Source: Membranipora membranacea
Lineage: Eukaryota > Bryozoa > Gymnolaemata > Cheilostomatida > Membraniporidae
Length of the DNA: 64,000 bases
NCBI GenBank assembly: GCA_914767715.1
Contig: OU612067.1
Location: forward strand, 17,551,001 to 17,615,000
Reading direction: 5' to 3'
A model generated the notes under the pieces. That model made no database searches, had not been told where the DNA came from, and worked only from the letters and a program-made list of their open reading frames with translations. Each line of letters begins with the position of its first letter. Position 1 is the first letter of the stretch. Positions 1 through 13,301 of this stretch are shown here, in pieces. The position numbers and the translations under genes are program-made.

Positions 1-583
1 TCACCAGAACAAATTTGCTCACTAAGCTACCTTGTTGTATTAGCGTATTTGTCTGACACTTACTTCTCCATTGTCGTTTGCTCAATAAAACAAAAGCTTG
101 AAATTATCAATATAAGCTTACGTTATTTACGGTAAACAGAAATTGCCCTTCCTGCCGTGTGGAGCACAACACAAAGGCAGTCAGTTTAAACTAGAAGCAT
201 GACAAGTTTGGGGTCATGCTTACTGTTTTTGAAGAAATTTAAGATCACTGTCGGAAATAGCTTTACGTCTGATGCAGCGTCAAAGGACCACAATGAATCC
301 AACAAATCCTCACAGGTACTTTTTATTAGTATGTTACGCCTTATTTCTTAACGTTTTTCACCTCACGTCCGTTTTTGGAGATATAACCAGTTTCGCGTAT
401 ATCCATTGAATTCCATATCTGGAACAGCAGCTCACTCATAGCCTTATAATGTGTATCTACTCAGTTGAGGGGATGTTTTTGTAAACTCACTTGATTTCTT
501 GACCTCAGTGATATTGAGAGAATAAAAGGTTTATCTATGTCTGTGAGTCCCTAGTAGATCACGTGACAGTCAACAGACTGAAA

Positions 584-3500
584 CTACTACTCAGTTATTT
601 AAAGTCAAAAATGCTCAGTTGTAGTTATCTCCTCCTTACTTTTCCAAAAGCTATCTCCTTCCTACAGTTTTTGATTCAGAATAACCACATTTGGTCACCT
701 GGATCGTCAGTCAATCAGCTAACTATTCATTTATATTTTTCTGCAAAAAACTCCAAATCTGACAAAAAATCTCCAAGTTCGTGTTTTTCTGTTTGGGCAG
801 AACTAAACTTCGACATGGTAACTCACAGAGATCTGGTTTTTTTTGGAGCATCAGTTCATCACATTATCTAAATGAGTTTTTGAGGGCATGTTTGAAATAT
901 TTTTTTAACATATTTTAAATTGCGATTTACTTTTTCATTACGGTGTTTATTTCATCCATCAGTGCAGTGGCAATGTTGCGCAAGGCAGTGCAAAGAGCCT
1001 ATATATTTGTAGTTTCTATGCCATTGTGTACAGTTTCAAACAAATTCTAATTGCCTTTTATCAAAGGAGTGGAGCAATTTACAAATGACAATGGAGATGC
1101 TATACTGAACTTAAACAAAAGAATATTTCTGTTGGTTGATATATGTTTTCAGTATAGATCGTGGTGATCCATCAGTCACCCATCAAATTCTATCAGAATG
1201 ACTATAGACCTCAAAATAATTAATATTATTAATATTCCGAAACATGGTTTGGATTTGGCTTTTTCAGTGGATACTGTTCAATGATAGCATTTTCAAACTA
1301 CACCCAAATGTTTGAGCTTAAATTTTACTTGAATGTCATCCCAATATTTTTATTATTGAAAAACACTAATGTAACTATGCTGGATGCGTATAGGATTATG
1401 ATAACTGTGTGTCTGGAGGGCTCACCCTTAATAACACACATGATATTCTATGTGAAATATTCCGCTGCAGTTTCAGTGAGCTGGTTTCTGTATGTTCGAC
1501 CTTGGTGTATTTATCACCATTAAGGAATTGCAGTCCTGAAATAACCATTGACAGCATTCATGTTACGGTTGAATTTGTACATTTTTTTAAAAATCGTGCC
1601 CTGGGACTGCATCTATACTGCAACAAGTTATAATGTTGTTACTTTTGAGGATTCGGTTAGCCAAACAGGTGGGCTGCCTCAATAAACAACAAATCTGAGA
1701 TGGCCTCCAAACAAAATTGGAAGCAATTCTTCACGCAGTGCATTGAAACGATCCAAGTACAATTGAGACCTCTGCTGGATGAAGATATCAGTTAGAGCAA
1801 TTACAGACATTGTTTTCTCAGAGTAAATTTTCTAATCCCTCAAGAAAATCTTATTTGTAAACAACCAGTGTATTGCAGTCTCTGTGTTTCATTACAGGGA
1901 AAGAATTTGTTACTGTTGTGCCTTGTTTATATTTTCCAAGGGATTTAAAGGCAATGTAATCTTAGAATATCAAAACCTGAGGATTACCTTTGTGTCTCAA
2001 GACTTGTTGCTTCTTATGATATTTATGTATTATAGCATTATTACATCAGATTAAAATTGAAGGTTGAATTAAATCAGATGTCTTGTCCCAAGCAACATCC
2101 TGGAGCATAGGCGGCAAAATTTGTTGCCTTAGTGGCCAGACCGCAATATCTGCGCCAGGTTGCTTTCTGTTTGCAGGCAGGTCGGAGCACACCTGGGTTC
2201 CAACCAAAGCCCAGTGCTAGATAATTTGTAATTCCTGCTCAGTCCAAATATATTTTCCAACCAGCATTCCAAGCCCGAAACCCCAGTTCTGATACAAAAA
2301 ATTTAGCCCATATTGAGTGCCCCGTTTTTTTAGACCAATTTTATTGCATCTAAAATATCATATTATGTTGAATCAATAGGCTCTAGTGGCTGGCTACTCA
2401 TATATTTACATTTTTGCAATCGACCATGACACCTTGTCGACATTCAATTATCCACACTCTCTTTACTCAACAAAAACATGGTCCATGCTTCTAAAAAGTT
2501 ATACAAGGTTGCGATCACCTCACTTTTGGTTAACCGGGTAAACCTTCTTCCGAGAGTTATTGCACAATCAAGTAGAGGCTGCCCTGGGACTGCATCTATA
2601 CTGCAACAAGTTATAATGTTGTCACTTTTGAGGATTCGGTTAGCCAAACAGGTGGGCTGCCTCAATAAACAACAAATCTGAGATGACCTCCAAACAAAAT
2701 TGGAAGCAATTCTTCACGCAGTGCATTGAAACGATCCAAGTACAATTGAGACCTCTGCTGGATGAAGATATCAGTTAGAGCAATTACAGACATTGTTTTC
2801 TGAGAGTAAATTTTCTAATCCCTCAAGAAAATCTTATTTGTAAACAACCAGTGTATTGCAGTCTCTGTGTTTCATTACAGGGAAAGAATATGTAACTGTT
2901 GTGCCTTGTTTATCTTTTCCAAGGGATTTAAAGGCAATGTAATTTTAGAATATCAAAACCTGAGGATTACCTTTGTGTCTCAAGACTGATTTAAATTGAA
3001 GGTTGATTTAAATCAGATGTCTTGTAACAAGCCACATCCCGGAGCATAGGCGGCGAAATTTGTTGCCTTAGTGGCCAGGCCACAATATCTGCGCCAGGTT
3101 GCTCTCTGTTTGCAGGCAGGTCGGAGCACACCTGTGTGCCAACCAAAACCCAGTAGACGATGGACCGCAGATACATTTGAGATGAGGCCCTTTCGATAAA
3201 TTTAAGGTGCAATGATTGCACAGACCAAGGGTACATTGTGGCAGCATCATTCAAGGACTGTAATAGTTAATCCTATTGTCAAAACTGCCACAATACTGCC
3301 TTTCTAGCTATACCCACCGTATCAATTTAGCTAGGATAGTTAGGTGTAATTTAAGCATAATACTTCATGTCTAATTGTGGAGTAAGGCTGTACAAAGAGA
3401 AATTTTTACGGGAGAGCCTGCATATTCTATTTTTTACTGTAATCAAAAACTTTGAATTCAGTTCATTCTCCAGAACCCTATAATTGTGACAAATAGATGG

Positions 3501-3795
3501 AAGGAGTTTTTTGCATCAAGCTTCCCATAACTTTCCCCTTGATGAAAAAGCTTGCAGGTACCTTCACCAAGGAGTAAAAAAACTCTTTCCTTGACTATTG
3601 TTAAAAAATTTACTCTGAATCCCTTTACTCTGTGAAGCAGTCTATCCACATGCTTGAAACTAAAATGTTTTACACAGATAGATAGATGGGGTGATAACTC
3701 TATACTGCAAATGAGCCACCAAATTTCAACAATAAGAGAAGACAACTTCTTAGCCTAAGATTTGCCCAAATTGACTTTAATGAACTGAGTAGTAG
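584..3795. mobile_element. 3.2-kb element with terminal inverted repeats, copy A only
   Basis: The ends read CTACTACTCAGTT and its reverse complement AACTGAGTAGTAG, with similarity continuing about 10 bases inward (TTAAAGTCAA). Copy B lacks the whole stretch: its flanks (GACTGAAA and CCTCTAAAC) are separated only by CTACTGGTGG. No transposase reading frame is visible, so it is non-autonomous. No clear target-site duplication is seen, so the superfamily is not assigned. Confidence 0.7.
1598..3152 (+). repeat. Two direct copies of a ~0.6-kb unit (1598-2218 and 2581-3152)
   Basis: Both start at GCCCTGGGACTGC and share most of their length, including a 3' module with GCAGGCAGGTCGGAGCACACC. That module also occurs in the SINE at 50807-51058 of copy B, so each unit carries a piece of a dispersed SINE family. 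They sit inside the 3.2-kb element. Confidence 0.75.
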
Positions 3796-4399
3796 CCTCT
3801 AAACTTTTCATTGAATAATGCTTTTCTGTTTGGTATTATCACAACAGAGATGGATAATAATTGTTCTGTCAGAATCACATCAAGAATAAAACACAAAGGC
3901 TATTTAACAAACAACTTGTTGCTCACAGCAAAATGTTTTTTAATCACCAAACAATTTTGTGCATGATCCAAAAACCTACTAGGGACTGAGCTGATGTCAA
4001 TTGAGATATTTTATCTATGTCTATTGGGAAATACAGCTCCTTGATTAGAAGATGGTGAGTTGATAATACCATTCTAGGAATAGTAAAATTCAATGCGTAT
4101 ATCCTATTCTTTTTTTAAATAAATGAAGCTTACTTACTTACAACATATGTTGATAATGAATCATACTACAGCTTGGTTTACCCGCTGGCACTTTTGGCTG
4201 ATGAACATGAATCTCATCAAATGAAAATCATGCCGAAAAAAACAAAAACTGGGACTAGAATTAAAACATTTATTCTCACCTATTGTCTAGTAATTTATGC
4301 TAGGATGCTTGACTAGTATTCCAACCAGTGATCGGACATCTAACTGTTTGATGCTTTGATAGGATCCAACTTCCCAACACATAAATCAGTTGGACGTCT

Positions 4400-4649
4400 G
4401 AAATGTCCATCCTTGCTGTTTAGTAAGAAACAGAAGATTGGGCTGCCCCCAAAGAGAGACGCAAGGTGCCCTAAATCCTCATACTGAGAATGTAATACAT
4501 CCCAGAAAACCAGAATACATCCTAGAGGTGAGGCCATAGAAGACCTCCTAAACGTAGGTGTGCAGCGGGCTGCCAAAACTGAACTGGCACTAATCGGCCA
4601 TTGGCAGTGACACTTTGATCTTAGCCAATAGGCCGAAATGTCCATCCTT
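4400..4649 (-). mobile_element. SINE with U2 snRNA-like head, flanked by 15-bp direct repeats (copy A)
   Basis: On the - strand the element begins GGCCTATTGGCTAAGATCAA, close to the 5' hairpin of U2 snRNA (GGCCTTTTGGCTAAGATCAA). It runs about 220 bases and is bounded by GAAATGTCCATCCTT at 4400-4414 and 4635-4649, a perfect 15-bp repeat that looks like a target-site duplication. The body after the head is not U2. Confidence 0.65.
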
Positions 4650-4659
4650 AGTTTAAGAG

Positions 4660-4772
4660 CTTAAACTGTGTCGGCATAGCTGGTAGTGGCATTTCATTAT
4701 CAACTAATTTCCAACCAAGAGTGGGAAAGTGATAATGAAATGCCACTACCAGCTATGCCGACACAGTTTAAG
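4660..4772. repeat. Fold-back element with 43-bp perfect arms (copy A)
   Basis: Arms 4660-4702 and 4730-4772 are exact reverse complements around a 27-base loop. TTTAA lies at the outer left and TTTAA at the outer right (after GCGC), as in a short MITE. It abuts the U2-headed SINE. Confidence 0.75.
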
Positions 4773-7120
4773 CGCTTTAACTAATCCATCCTGTATAAAA
4801 ACGATCCTCAAATCTGCGTTTTAGCTCATTGCCACTCAAGATAATGCTGAGGACCTGTCCACTGCAAACCTTAACAACAACGGAGGAGATAAGCCTGGAC
4901 AGTGCCCCATGAGACCTATAATACTGAGGAACACGCAGGAGTCTCTTGTTTCATTCAGCGATACCCTTCATCACAATGCTGAGGTATGTTCATCTGTTGC
5001 TATGTTACCAAGTATAAGCTTAAAACTTTTACTGGTACATACTGCGGTATAATTTCCACATTAACCTGCTGGTGATGGGGTGAGAATGTCCATGCAGCCA
5101 GTAACCTTTTATCAGGTACACTGATGTTATTGTATGGATGACGGGAACATATCTGATCCTGAACAAGTGCATGGCTATTTATATATGGTTGCTAGACTGC
5201 ATTTGTCATCTTTGATTGGTCCACAAGTTCAAAATTTAGAATATCTGACACTTGTAAACTTTTGTTAAGTAGCTTGCCTGAGTTTTTGAAGGTCGTTACT
5301 GGGAAGTCAACCAATGAGTAACGTAAAAGCCGCCAGATTTTTAGCTTATTCTAGATCCTGGCACAAATACTGATGGCAAATCTCCACAAATAGCCACGCT
5401 ATCTTTTTTACCACTGATCCATAAATTCATATCAATGATCAGGTATCATTGTGTTTGCTCCAAACCACATTTATGGCTTGTGTCTATGTGGCTATGTTCA
5501 CGGTGGAAATTATTTTGTTTCTTCTAAATATTGATGCTATTCAACTGTTGATATTCACATGCCACATTTGCCAGGTGTACATATGTGACCAATGAATAAA
5601 ACAAAAGTTGTGATAATGATATCACATTAGATGAGAACAATCCCCCCCCCACCCCCCCGCATAAAAATATAAAAAGATTTGTGCGCAGCAAATGCTACAA
5701 ATGACCAACAGCTGACTTAATCCCATCATGAAACTTTTTTGAAAAGCTAGTTCACCTCTTTACTCGGGATTAAAATGAAATCAAACGAAAAATTGAGGTG
5801 CTTCACTAGGCTTAAAATTTTGAGCTGCACAGCAGCTAATATTTTCTCTTTCTTTCTCTTCTCTTATTTTTTGCTCAGAATTCCATCGTTGTAGTAGGCA
5901 AAATATTAGTAGTCTTACCAGTTCATCATAGTTTTTAATTCTTTTTCATTTTAATAGAATTTATCAGTATGACCATCGTAATCAGAGTGCAGAGTCCCTG
6001 TGCATGACAGCTGGTAGGTCGCTTAGGTGATATATAATGATAAACACAAAGGGATATGAGAATTTTGTGTTACACCATTTTATTCTACACATCCTTTTGA
6101 ATTGAAATCATAAGTATAAATTTCATTGAACCTCTATCTCAATGTGAATATTACTAGAATATATATATTATATATTATACAAGTTTAGAATACTGAATAG
6201 GGATTTGTAGGCTATGGGGATGGTAGAGAAGGGTAAAGCAGACCTATATGTAAATCTACAACCTTTCTTGTTCTAATAATTAAATTGTGCTCGATCCTTA
6301 ATTTCCTCTATTATAATTATTGACACAGCATCAATTTTTAATTCAAATCAAATTACAGAAGACCTTGCAGTCACTTAGCGTGTGCTTTCATAAGAAAAAT
6401 CATTTACATCTCGACCTTATGCCATTGAACAGTCATCTAATAAGCTAGAATTAGCAAAATTCTGATCTGATGCCTTGTTTTAATTTTTATGCCCGAGGTC
6501 GCATATTGTTGCTTTATAGTTGATGATATAAGTCATTTTTTCCTGCTTCTCATATGGCTGCGGAATTGTTGAAAGTCACGGATTTGAATATTTATATAGC
6601 AGTGTCAAAAATATGTGGACTTTCAGTAGTCCCTTGCAGGTGGCTTAGTGGAAGTGATTATTTGGCATGATTGCCAATAAAATAAAAAATGTTAAAAATT
6701 TGAGCACAGAGGTTTACCGAAATATTCATTACATAGTCCATTGCAGTACTGTAGTAAAAAATTAGAAAAGTGCCCAGTAGTTCATATGGTATGAGCCAGC
6801 ACGCCTTAAAAAGTCTAACTATTCTCACCCAGCCAGCTCAATGTTGTCTGAGACTATTGATACAATATGAAAGTAAGACTTTTGAGATGAGACAAAGGTA
6901 GTCTAAGCCCCCCAGTTTTGCCAACGGCCCCCGCCGGGGGACGAAGACTGCGAAAGGGATATGAAGCTATCAACTACTGAGTTGCCATCACATTCAGCAT
7001 TCTCACAAAAATATCATGTGTCTGAGTGAGTGTAAAATAATTATCTGAGGTGTAATCATATGAAGGGAGGGGGAAGATGGCGACGTGCCTTTTTATTTTT
7101 GCTGGTCATTTTCTCTTTAA

Positions 7121-7262
7121 TGAATAACTCAGTGTTAAGGGCGGCTGACTTGGGATCATAAGGTCCCAGGTTCAAACCCGACCGGGTGCACTGTTTGTCT
7201 AGTACTACCTGATTTGGCTGTCGCGTGCCATTCGCCCTAGCCGACCTGGAATCGATTAATGG
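7121..7262 (+). mobile_element. tRNA-derived SINE fragment, copy A only
   Basis: Box A-like TAACTCAGTGTTAAGG is followed by box B-like GGTTCAAACCC within about 60 bases, as in a tRNA promoter, and then a unique tail (CGGGTGCACTG...). Copy B lacks it at the orthologous place (near 44,140-44,170). The acceptor stem does not pair, so this is not a functional tRNA. Confidence 0.55.
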
Positions 7263-7507
7263 ATATCGGCTTGTCATATTGCCTAATACCCTCAAAATTG
7301 AAGTTGGAGATTACTCTTCATAACTAACATAACATAAAAGCACAAAACACCTATATTCTATAGAAAATCACTTCCAAAATTAAAATGCAGGAAGGGGGAC
7401 CCTACCACTTTCATAAGTTGCTGATTTTACCTGTTTTGATAATAATCATTTTCAGAGAATTCAAACAGACACCAAAGTTACATGACGAATTTGAATCTCA
7501 CAATTTG

Positions 7508-7771
7508 AATCCCAGCAACCTTTTATCTAGTCAATATGTTTGCTATAGTACATTGGCTACCAGCTAACTATAACACTTAACAAAGGAATTTTGGCTCTGT
7601 AAAAAACAAACCAAATTTATGTCATGTGTTGCAATGCCTCCAATCCCAGCAACCTTTTATCTAGTCAATATGTTGGCTCCAGAAAATTGGCTACCAGCTT
7701 ACTATAACACGTAACAAAGGAATTTTTGGCTCTGTAAAAAACAAACCAAATTTATGTCATGTGTTGCAATT
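7508..7771 (+). repeat. ~131-bp tandem duplication in NOS-A intron
   Basis: AATCCCAGCAACC starts two near-identical adjacent units (7508-7634 and 7640-7770), both ending around GTGTTGCAAT. Copy B lacks the region. Related pieces around 7380-7500 and 8120-8300 also repeat (GGGGGACCCT; GACACCAAAGTTACATGA). Confidence 0.75.
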
Positions 7772-9089
7772 GTTTGATCTAAAGGTTCTGCAATATTAGG
7801 AATTTGCTTTAATTTTGTGCACTTTTGCACTATTTGTATTTTGTTGTTTTCAGAATGGACTAGAGGACTATTCGTTAGCAAATCCTATTTTTTTTAATTG
7901 TTTATGTCACTTGCTGCTGCTAACTCTCAACACACTATACATACAATAGTTTTTAGGTATTTAAGCATTTTTTCCCATCTGTCTTACGCATGTTGTAGTA
8001 AAAGTGATGTATATGGATTGAATCTCACTAGTTCCAATTGCTGTCATAGCAAATTCAAGGAAATACATTAGGCCTACTTTGTGAAAAATATCATCAAACT
8101 TTTTGTTTGTTATTCGCATAAAAATGAAAAAAGGGGGACCCTTCCTCTTTCATAATTTCTTTTTTTTACTTGTTTTAATTATAATCGTCTTCAAAGAATT
8201 CAAACAGACACCAAAGTTACATGATGAATTTGAATCTCACCAGTTTCAATTGCTGTCATAGCAAATTCAAAGAAATACATTAGGCTTACTTTGTGAAAGT
8301 ACCATTAACCTTATTTGTTTGTTATTACGTAGTACATACGTAAATGATTTATTACGGGTATTTGAATATTGATGCATATTATAAAATTTATCCCCAAAAT
8401 GTCATCGTACCTACAAGAAGTGATAAACTCCAACCATTCAGATTATTAACAGAAGCTGGCCACTGCTGACACCCTAGATGCCTGATAGATTACTGGACTT
8501 CATTCTCAGACTAGGTCAGCAAGTATTGTCTCACTGTGCACTGTCAAAAAGCAGTCGAGTTATTGAATGTGAACACCTCAACCAATTTTATCGAAGAAAT
8601 GAGCCCATTTTAATGATGCAGATGGCGGATGCAAATTAAGTGCAACAAATTTGAAAACAAACAGGTGATATTAGTCCGGTGGCAGCCTATGCAAAATGTG
8701 GCTAGACATGCAACTGCATTTGCGATTTTGGATGGATATTGTTTGTCAGTTGTTACTCGTACAGTTTTTCATGCTGTTCGCAATAACAATATTGTACTTT
8801 ACAGTTAGTTGCACAATAGCCCGCTAATTGCCAAAACCGCTGCCGGTAAAAGGGAAAGAGATCAAAAAATGATGATATAGTTTCAAAACATCCAAAATGT
8901 GAAAGAGCACGTCATAATAAGTGGATCTACAACTTTACATATCATAAATAGCGGAGATGCAGCCAACAATGGTTGCAATATCCCTTATGTCACTTGTGTA
9001 GTTGTGATAACCTGAGTCGATTATTTTCAGAGGGTATGCCAGGAAAGGTACTGCAGTATGGGGAGTTCGAGAATAGGGGCTCTCCCTCC

Positions 9090-9265
9090 CCACTTCATAC
9101 TGCACCACACAACTCCACACCACACCATTCCATACTGCACCCCACCACCATCGCACCATACCACCACACCACTCCACACCACACCACTCCATGCTGCACA
9201 ACACCACTCCATGCTGCACAACACCGCGCCCCAACGCGCCGTAACGCGCTGCAACGCACCACGCC
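9090..9265 (+). repeat. Strand-asymmetric CACCA-rich repeat in NOS-A intron
   Basis: Degenerate tracts of CACACCACTCC and CCATGCTGCACAACA; the + strand is almost free of G for long stretches. It ends in AACGCGCCGT-type decamers (about 3). Long open frames here are low-complexity and not treated as genes. Confidence 0.75.
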
Positions 9266-12200
9266 TTACCACAAACATTCTGCACTATCCCACTCAACAC
9301 GTCGCCACCAGTTATTCTAGAGTGATTCAAACCTGGGGACCATGGTTTAAAGCGGCCTTTTATTTTCTTGTCGGCAACTACTCTCCTCTGCATCGTCATT
9401 CTTAACAAACTTTTTGGTTTTTGTAAAAGAGTCATTCCAGTTCCTGTAGTCAGTCGGTATGCCTAGGATCTCTGATGAGGCAAGAAGTGGGAAACAGTCA
9501 ATCGGTCTGTAGAAACAAAACTATGGTATGGGGTGAAGCTGAACAATTTCTAACAGAATATTATAATCAGCTGCCAAAAAAGTGAGTAGGATGTCATCAT
9601 AAAAGTTGAGTTATAATTGCATGTCAATGAGAGTACCGCTCTCTAAACTAAGCCTATACACATGTTCAATCACTACAAATGAACCTAGAATGTCCAGTGA
9701 TAAATAAGGCTTCTATCCCACAATTGCTAAGTTTGCAGTATGACCGCCAAGGTATCCAACTACTAATGTATCTTTGATCTTCTTTTTTTCAGATTACAAA
9801 CTCTGTACCAGAGAGTAAGGCTGGACTCAGTGTGCAAATCGATCCTTGCGAGAGGAACCTATGACCAAACAGGCCCAGAACTGGCCTATGGCGCTCAGCT
9901 AGCGTGGAGAAATTCGTCAAGATGCATTGGCAGAATATCCTGGACCAATCTACAGGTATGAAGCAGGACTGTAGATGTATAAGTGCTCAAACGGCTGCAT
10001 TGCAAGCCATTGGTGTTACAGTATCAAAAACAAACAAACGCAGTGTTTGGTAATGTATTGTCACTAACTCGCAATGCAGCCATCTGAGCACTCAGACTAA
10101 GCTGTAGATAATATCAGGGTAGGAAGGGGGAGGAAGGGGGAGGAAGGGAGAAGAAGGGAAGCTTTGGTGCTCTGCGCTGTATCATAACAGGCATACTCTA
10201 ATTTCCTTTCCAGCTCCCCAGGTGCAATCCGACCTGCCTAACAAACAGAGAGAAATCTCAGCAATTGTAGCCTCGCCGACCATGCTTTGAGATGTCATGT
10301 GTGATAAGACCTACCCGATTTTAATCAACCATTTTAATTTAATCAACTGACTTTTCTTATCTTCTTAGGTTATCAATTCTAAGGCCATATGCGGATTCTC
10401 TCTCCCTGGTAATTCAAATTACAATAAATCAATTTAATGCTTTTAGTAGATGACAAACAAAAATTCCTTAATCGAATAATGACCTCTGATTGCAAATATT
10501 TGATGCATATCTGCACCATTAATTTTTATAAATGCGGCACAATGAAAGTAAGCTTTACCTGGTGATCTATTCTTCACTCAGTAGAAGGGATAATTTCATT
10601 CCTCAAATTGCAAAAAATAGCAAGTCATAGTCATCTGCATCCGGATTGAGTAGTTTAGAGAGCAGTATGTAGGCCTATAGTCAATAATAATAAATGGTTT
10701 TGTACAAGATGGCATATTTATGCAGGTAAATCAAATGTAATGCACGGCAATAAGTGACTATAAACAAATTTGTTTCTGTTGCTGTGATAAGATTGCATTG
10801 AATGAAGTAAATATTTTACATCATTTTGGAGATCTAGTTTTCATATTATCATCATTCATCATCTCTTTTTATATGTATCAACCAGTGATAAAAATGAATC
10901 AACTATTGTGAAGCCACTAATCAGTAGGATATACCAAGGTTCGTTTATTTTGGATCTGGACACTTTAGGGATTAGCAAGGATATTTCGAGAAGATTAACT
11001 GAGATTTACTAAAGCTTATTAAATTCAAGGTGTAGTTAGGACATGATTTTTTTGATCTGGTAGGTAGAGTAGTCATTGTTGAAAGTCAATAATGCGGTGG
11101 TAAATCATGAGTGGTGGGCAAGCGCAATAAAATTGCATTATTTTGACATTGAAACCAAAACTATTAGCTTGAATTTGGGAAACATATTTGTGTAGGCAAA
11201 TATGCCATTAACATTAAATAAAATTATAGTAGGACAATGGCCATGATGTGGTAAAACTTTTTTCTTTAGTTTTTGCACTAATTGTAAAAATGTTTTCCTA
11301 AAATGAATTAGTTTGCAAATAAAGTAATGAAAATTAAGCAATCAATCATGACTGTTTTCTACATCCAAAAAAATTTCTGGTGCCATGGTTATTTGAAATC
11401 GTGTAGTGACAGTTACTGTTTGATATGCTGTGAATGCAAGGATTAAAAAGAAGTGAGAGTTGTGTGCTTGCCCAAATGCATTGATAAGTAGATTAGTTAT
11501 TTGTTTTGTCTCAATTTTTTCTCATTGGTGGTGATTTATAATCTCCATGGAATAGCCAAATTTCCTCTGTTAGTTGACCAATTTGAGCAGGCAATGTCAA
11601 TGACCTTATCTTCCAAGTAAGCAAGCCACAATCGGGATTAGTTTGCGCTGAAAACTCAAACTACAAATTATCTGCCAAATCTTTATTATTTGTTCTTTCA
11701 AGCCAGTGCTACAACCGGAGAGCATACTATTGACTACAAGTCAATGCGCTTCCCCTTTCCAATTGATGGTTCCTTCAAGACACAGGTGGGATTAGTTTGA
11801 GCCCAAAACTCTTGAAAACTCAGAAACAAAATATTATTTGGAAAATTGTTCAATCAATTGCTCATCAATGCAGTGCAAAAACCAGAGAGCAGGTCCACCA
11901 TCTAGGTGATAACTTTTAGTATCCTATCAGTCAGTCCTTGGTAATTATCAAATTACCCAAAATTGTCGAAGGGAGGAAATTATGCTTTGCAAACTTTAAT
12001 CATCATTCATTAAGACTATGACCCTTCCTGCATTTTTTCTCAAAATTAAAATCTAATTTTAGAATGGCCAATGTCGCTATAAAACAATGTGATTTGTCAA
12101 AAGTCAGATTTACCTGGTGTCATTACATTTACATTTGAAGGCAAACTTACTTTGTTAATGTTATTGCCAGAAACAAATTGTGTGATTTATTTCAAAACTT

Positions 12201-13214
12201 TACTTTTTCAAGATGTTCATTCAAAATGTTTTTCAAGATGTTCATTTATTTTCAAGATGTTCATTCAAAACTTTACTTTTCAACCATATATTATCGACTT
12301 GACCAACATCATTGATGATATTATATCCCTTCTGTTTCTCTTTTTTTGTTTTAAAAAAAAATTGTTTTCTGGCACTGAGTGCAAAACATTTCGAATGAGA
12401 TGACTTTGGATGCCAATAAAAAGTATATATGATTGCTTTAATGACCTTGACTTGAATGTTTGCCAATTACTTTCCATGTGTTGACATATTTTACAGCTGT
12501 TTGACTCAAGAGAAGTTAAATCTAACCTGGAGATGTTCGAAGCGATATGTCAGCACATAACATACGCTACAAATGGAGGAATCTTAAGGTGCGTTACCAA
12601 CCACCGTATATTTCTCACCTTATTTGTCACCTGATGATTCTTGGCTCTTAGCGCCAACTCTCTGTCCATAATTCAAAAACTTTTATATCCATCAGTTTCC
12701 ATGACAAGAATCAGCAATAGTGCAGGGTTTTAGTTGAAGGGATAAAGTACTATAGGTCTTGGGGTCTGCTGGATTAGTTGTCACTTACATTGTTCGCTAA
12801 ATAGATTACCAAGCAGTCCAGCAATAATGATTCACGCTGGCTCATAATTTTATTTTCTCTCTGGGAATGGAGGCGATAAAAACTTATCCGAAACTATGAT
12901 TCCGGTAATGAGGTCGTTGAACATGTATCACATTGAGCTTTTTGTCAATTTGATTCCACATTGTTTTAGGCCGGCAATAACTATATTCCCTCCTGCTAAG
13001 GAAGACGGAAAACCGATGTGCCGTATATGGAACTCACAATACGTATTGTATGCAGGTTACAAACTAGAAGATAACTCTGTATTAGGAGATCCTGCTAACG
13101 TCACTATAACAGATATTTGCATCCAGTTAGGTGAGAATTACTATAGTAATAAAAATCGAACTGTACAGCGTTGATATATAATTCAAATTTATATATATAT
13201 TCATAATTAGATAT

Positions 13215-13301
13215 CGATGCCGTACAGCATGACACACCATAGCAAACTCAGGACAGTAACTGTCCTGAGTTTGCTATGGTGTGTCATGCTGTACGGCATC
13301 G
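13215..13301. repeat. Perfect 87-bp palindrome (43-bp arms, 1-base centre), copy A
   Basis: Arm 13215-13257 is matched exactly by the reverse complement at 13259-13301, around one A. Copy B has only the left arm, with one substitution (near 49787-49829). The arm is therefore the old sequence, and the inverted copy was gained in A or lost in B. Confidence 0.85.

Noticed and set aside
5641-5660. C-rich run as a G-quadruplex site
   Set aside because: Only two runs separated by one A; not the four tracts needed. It lies in a stretch missing from copy B, so it is not conserved.
8935-9435. Long open frames on both strands in the CACCA-rich tract (and 45043-45593)
   Set aside because: Low-complexity translation (Trp/Val/Gly/Cys or His/Thr/Pro runs), open on both strands, and the decamer count changes between copies. 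The tract lies within a NOS intron.
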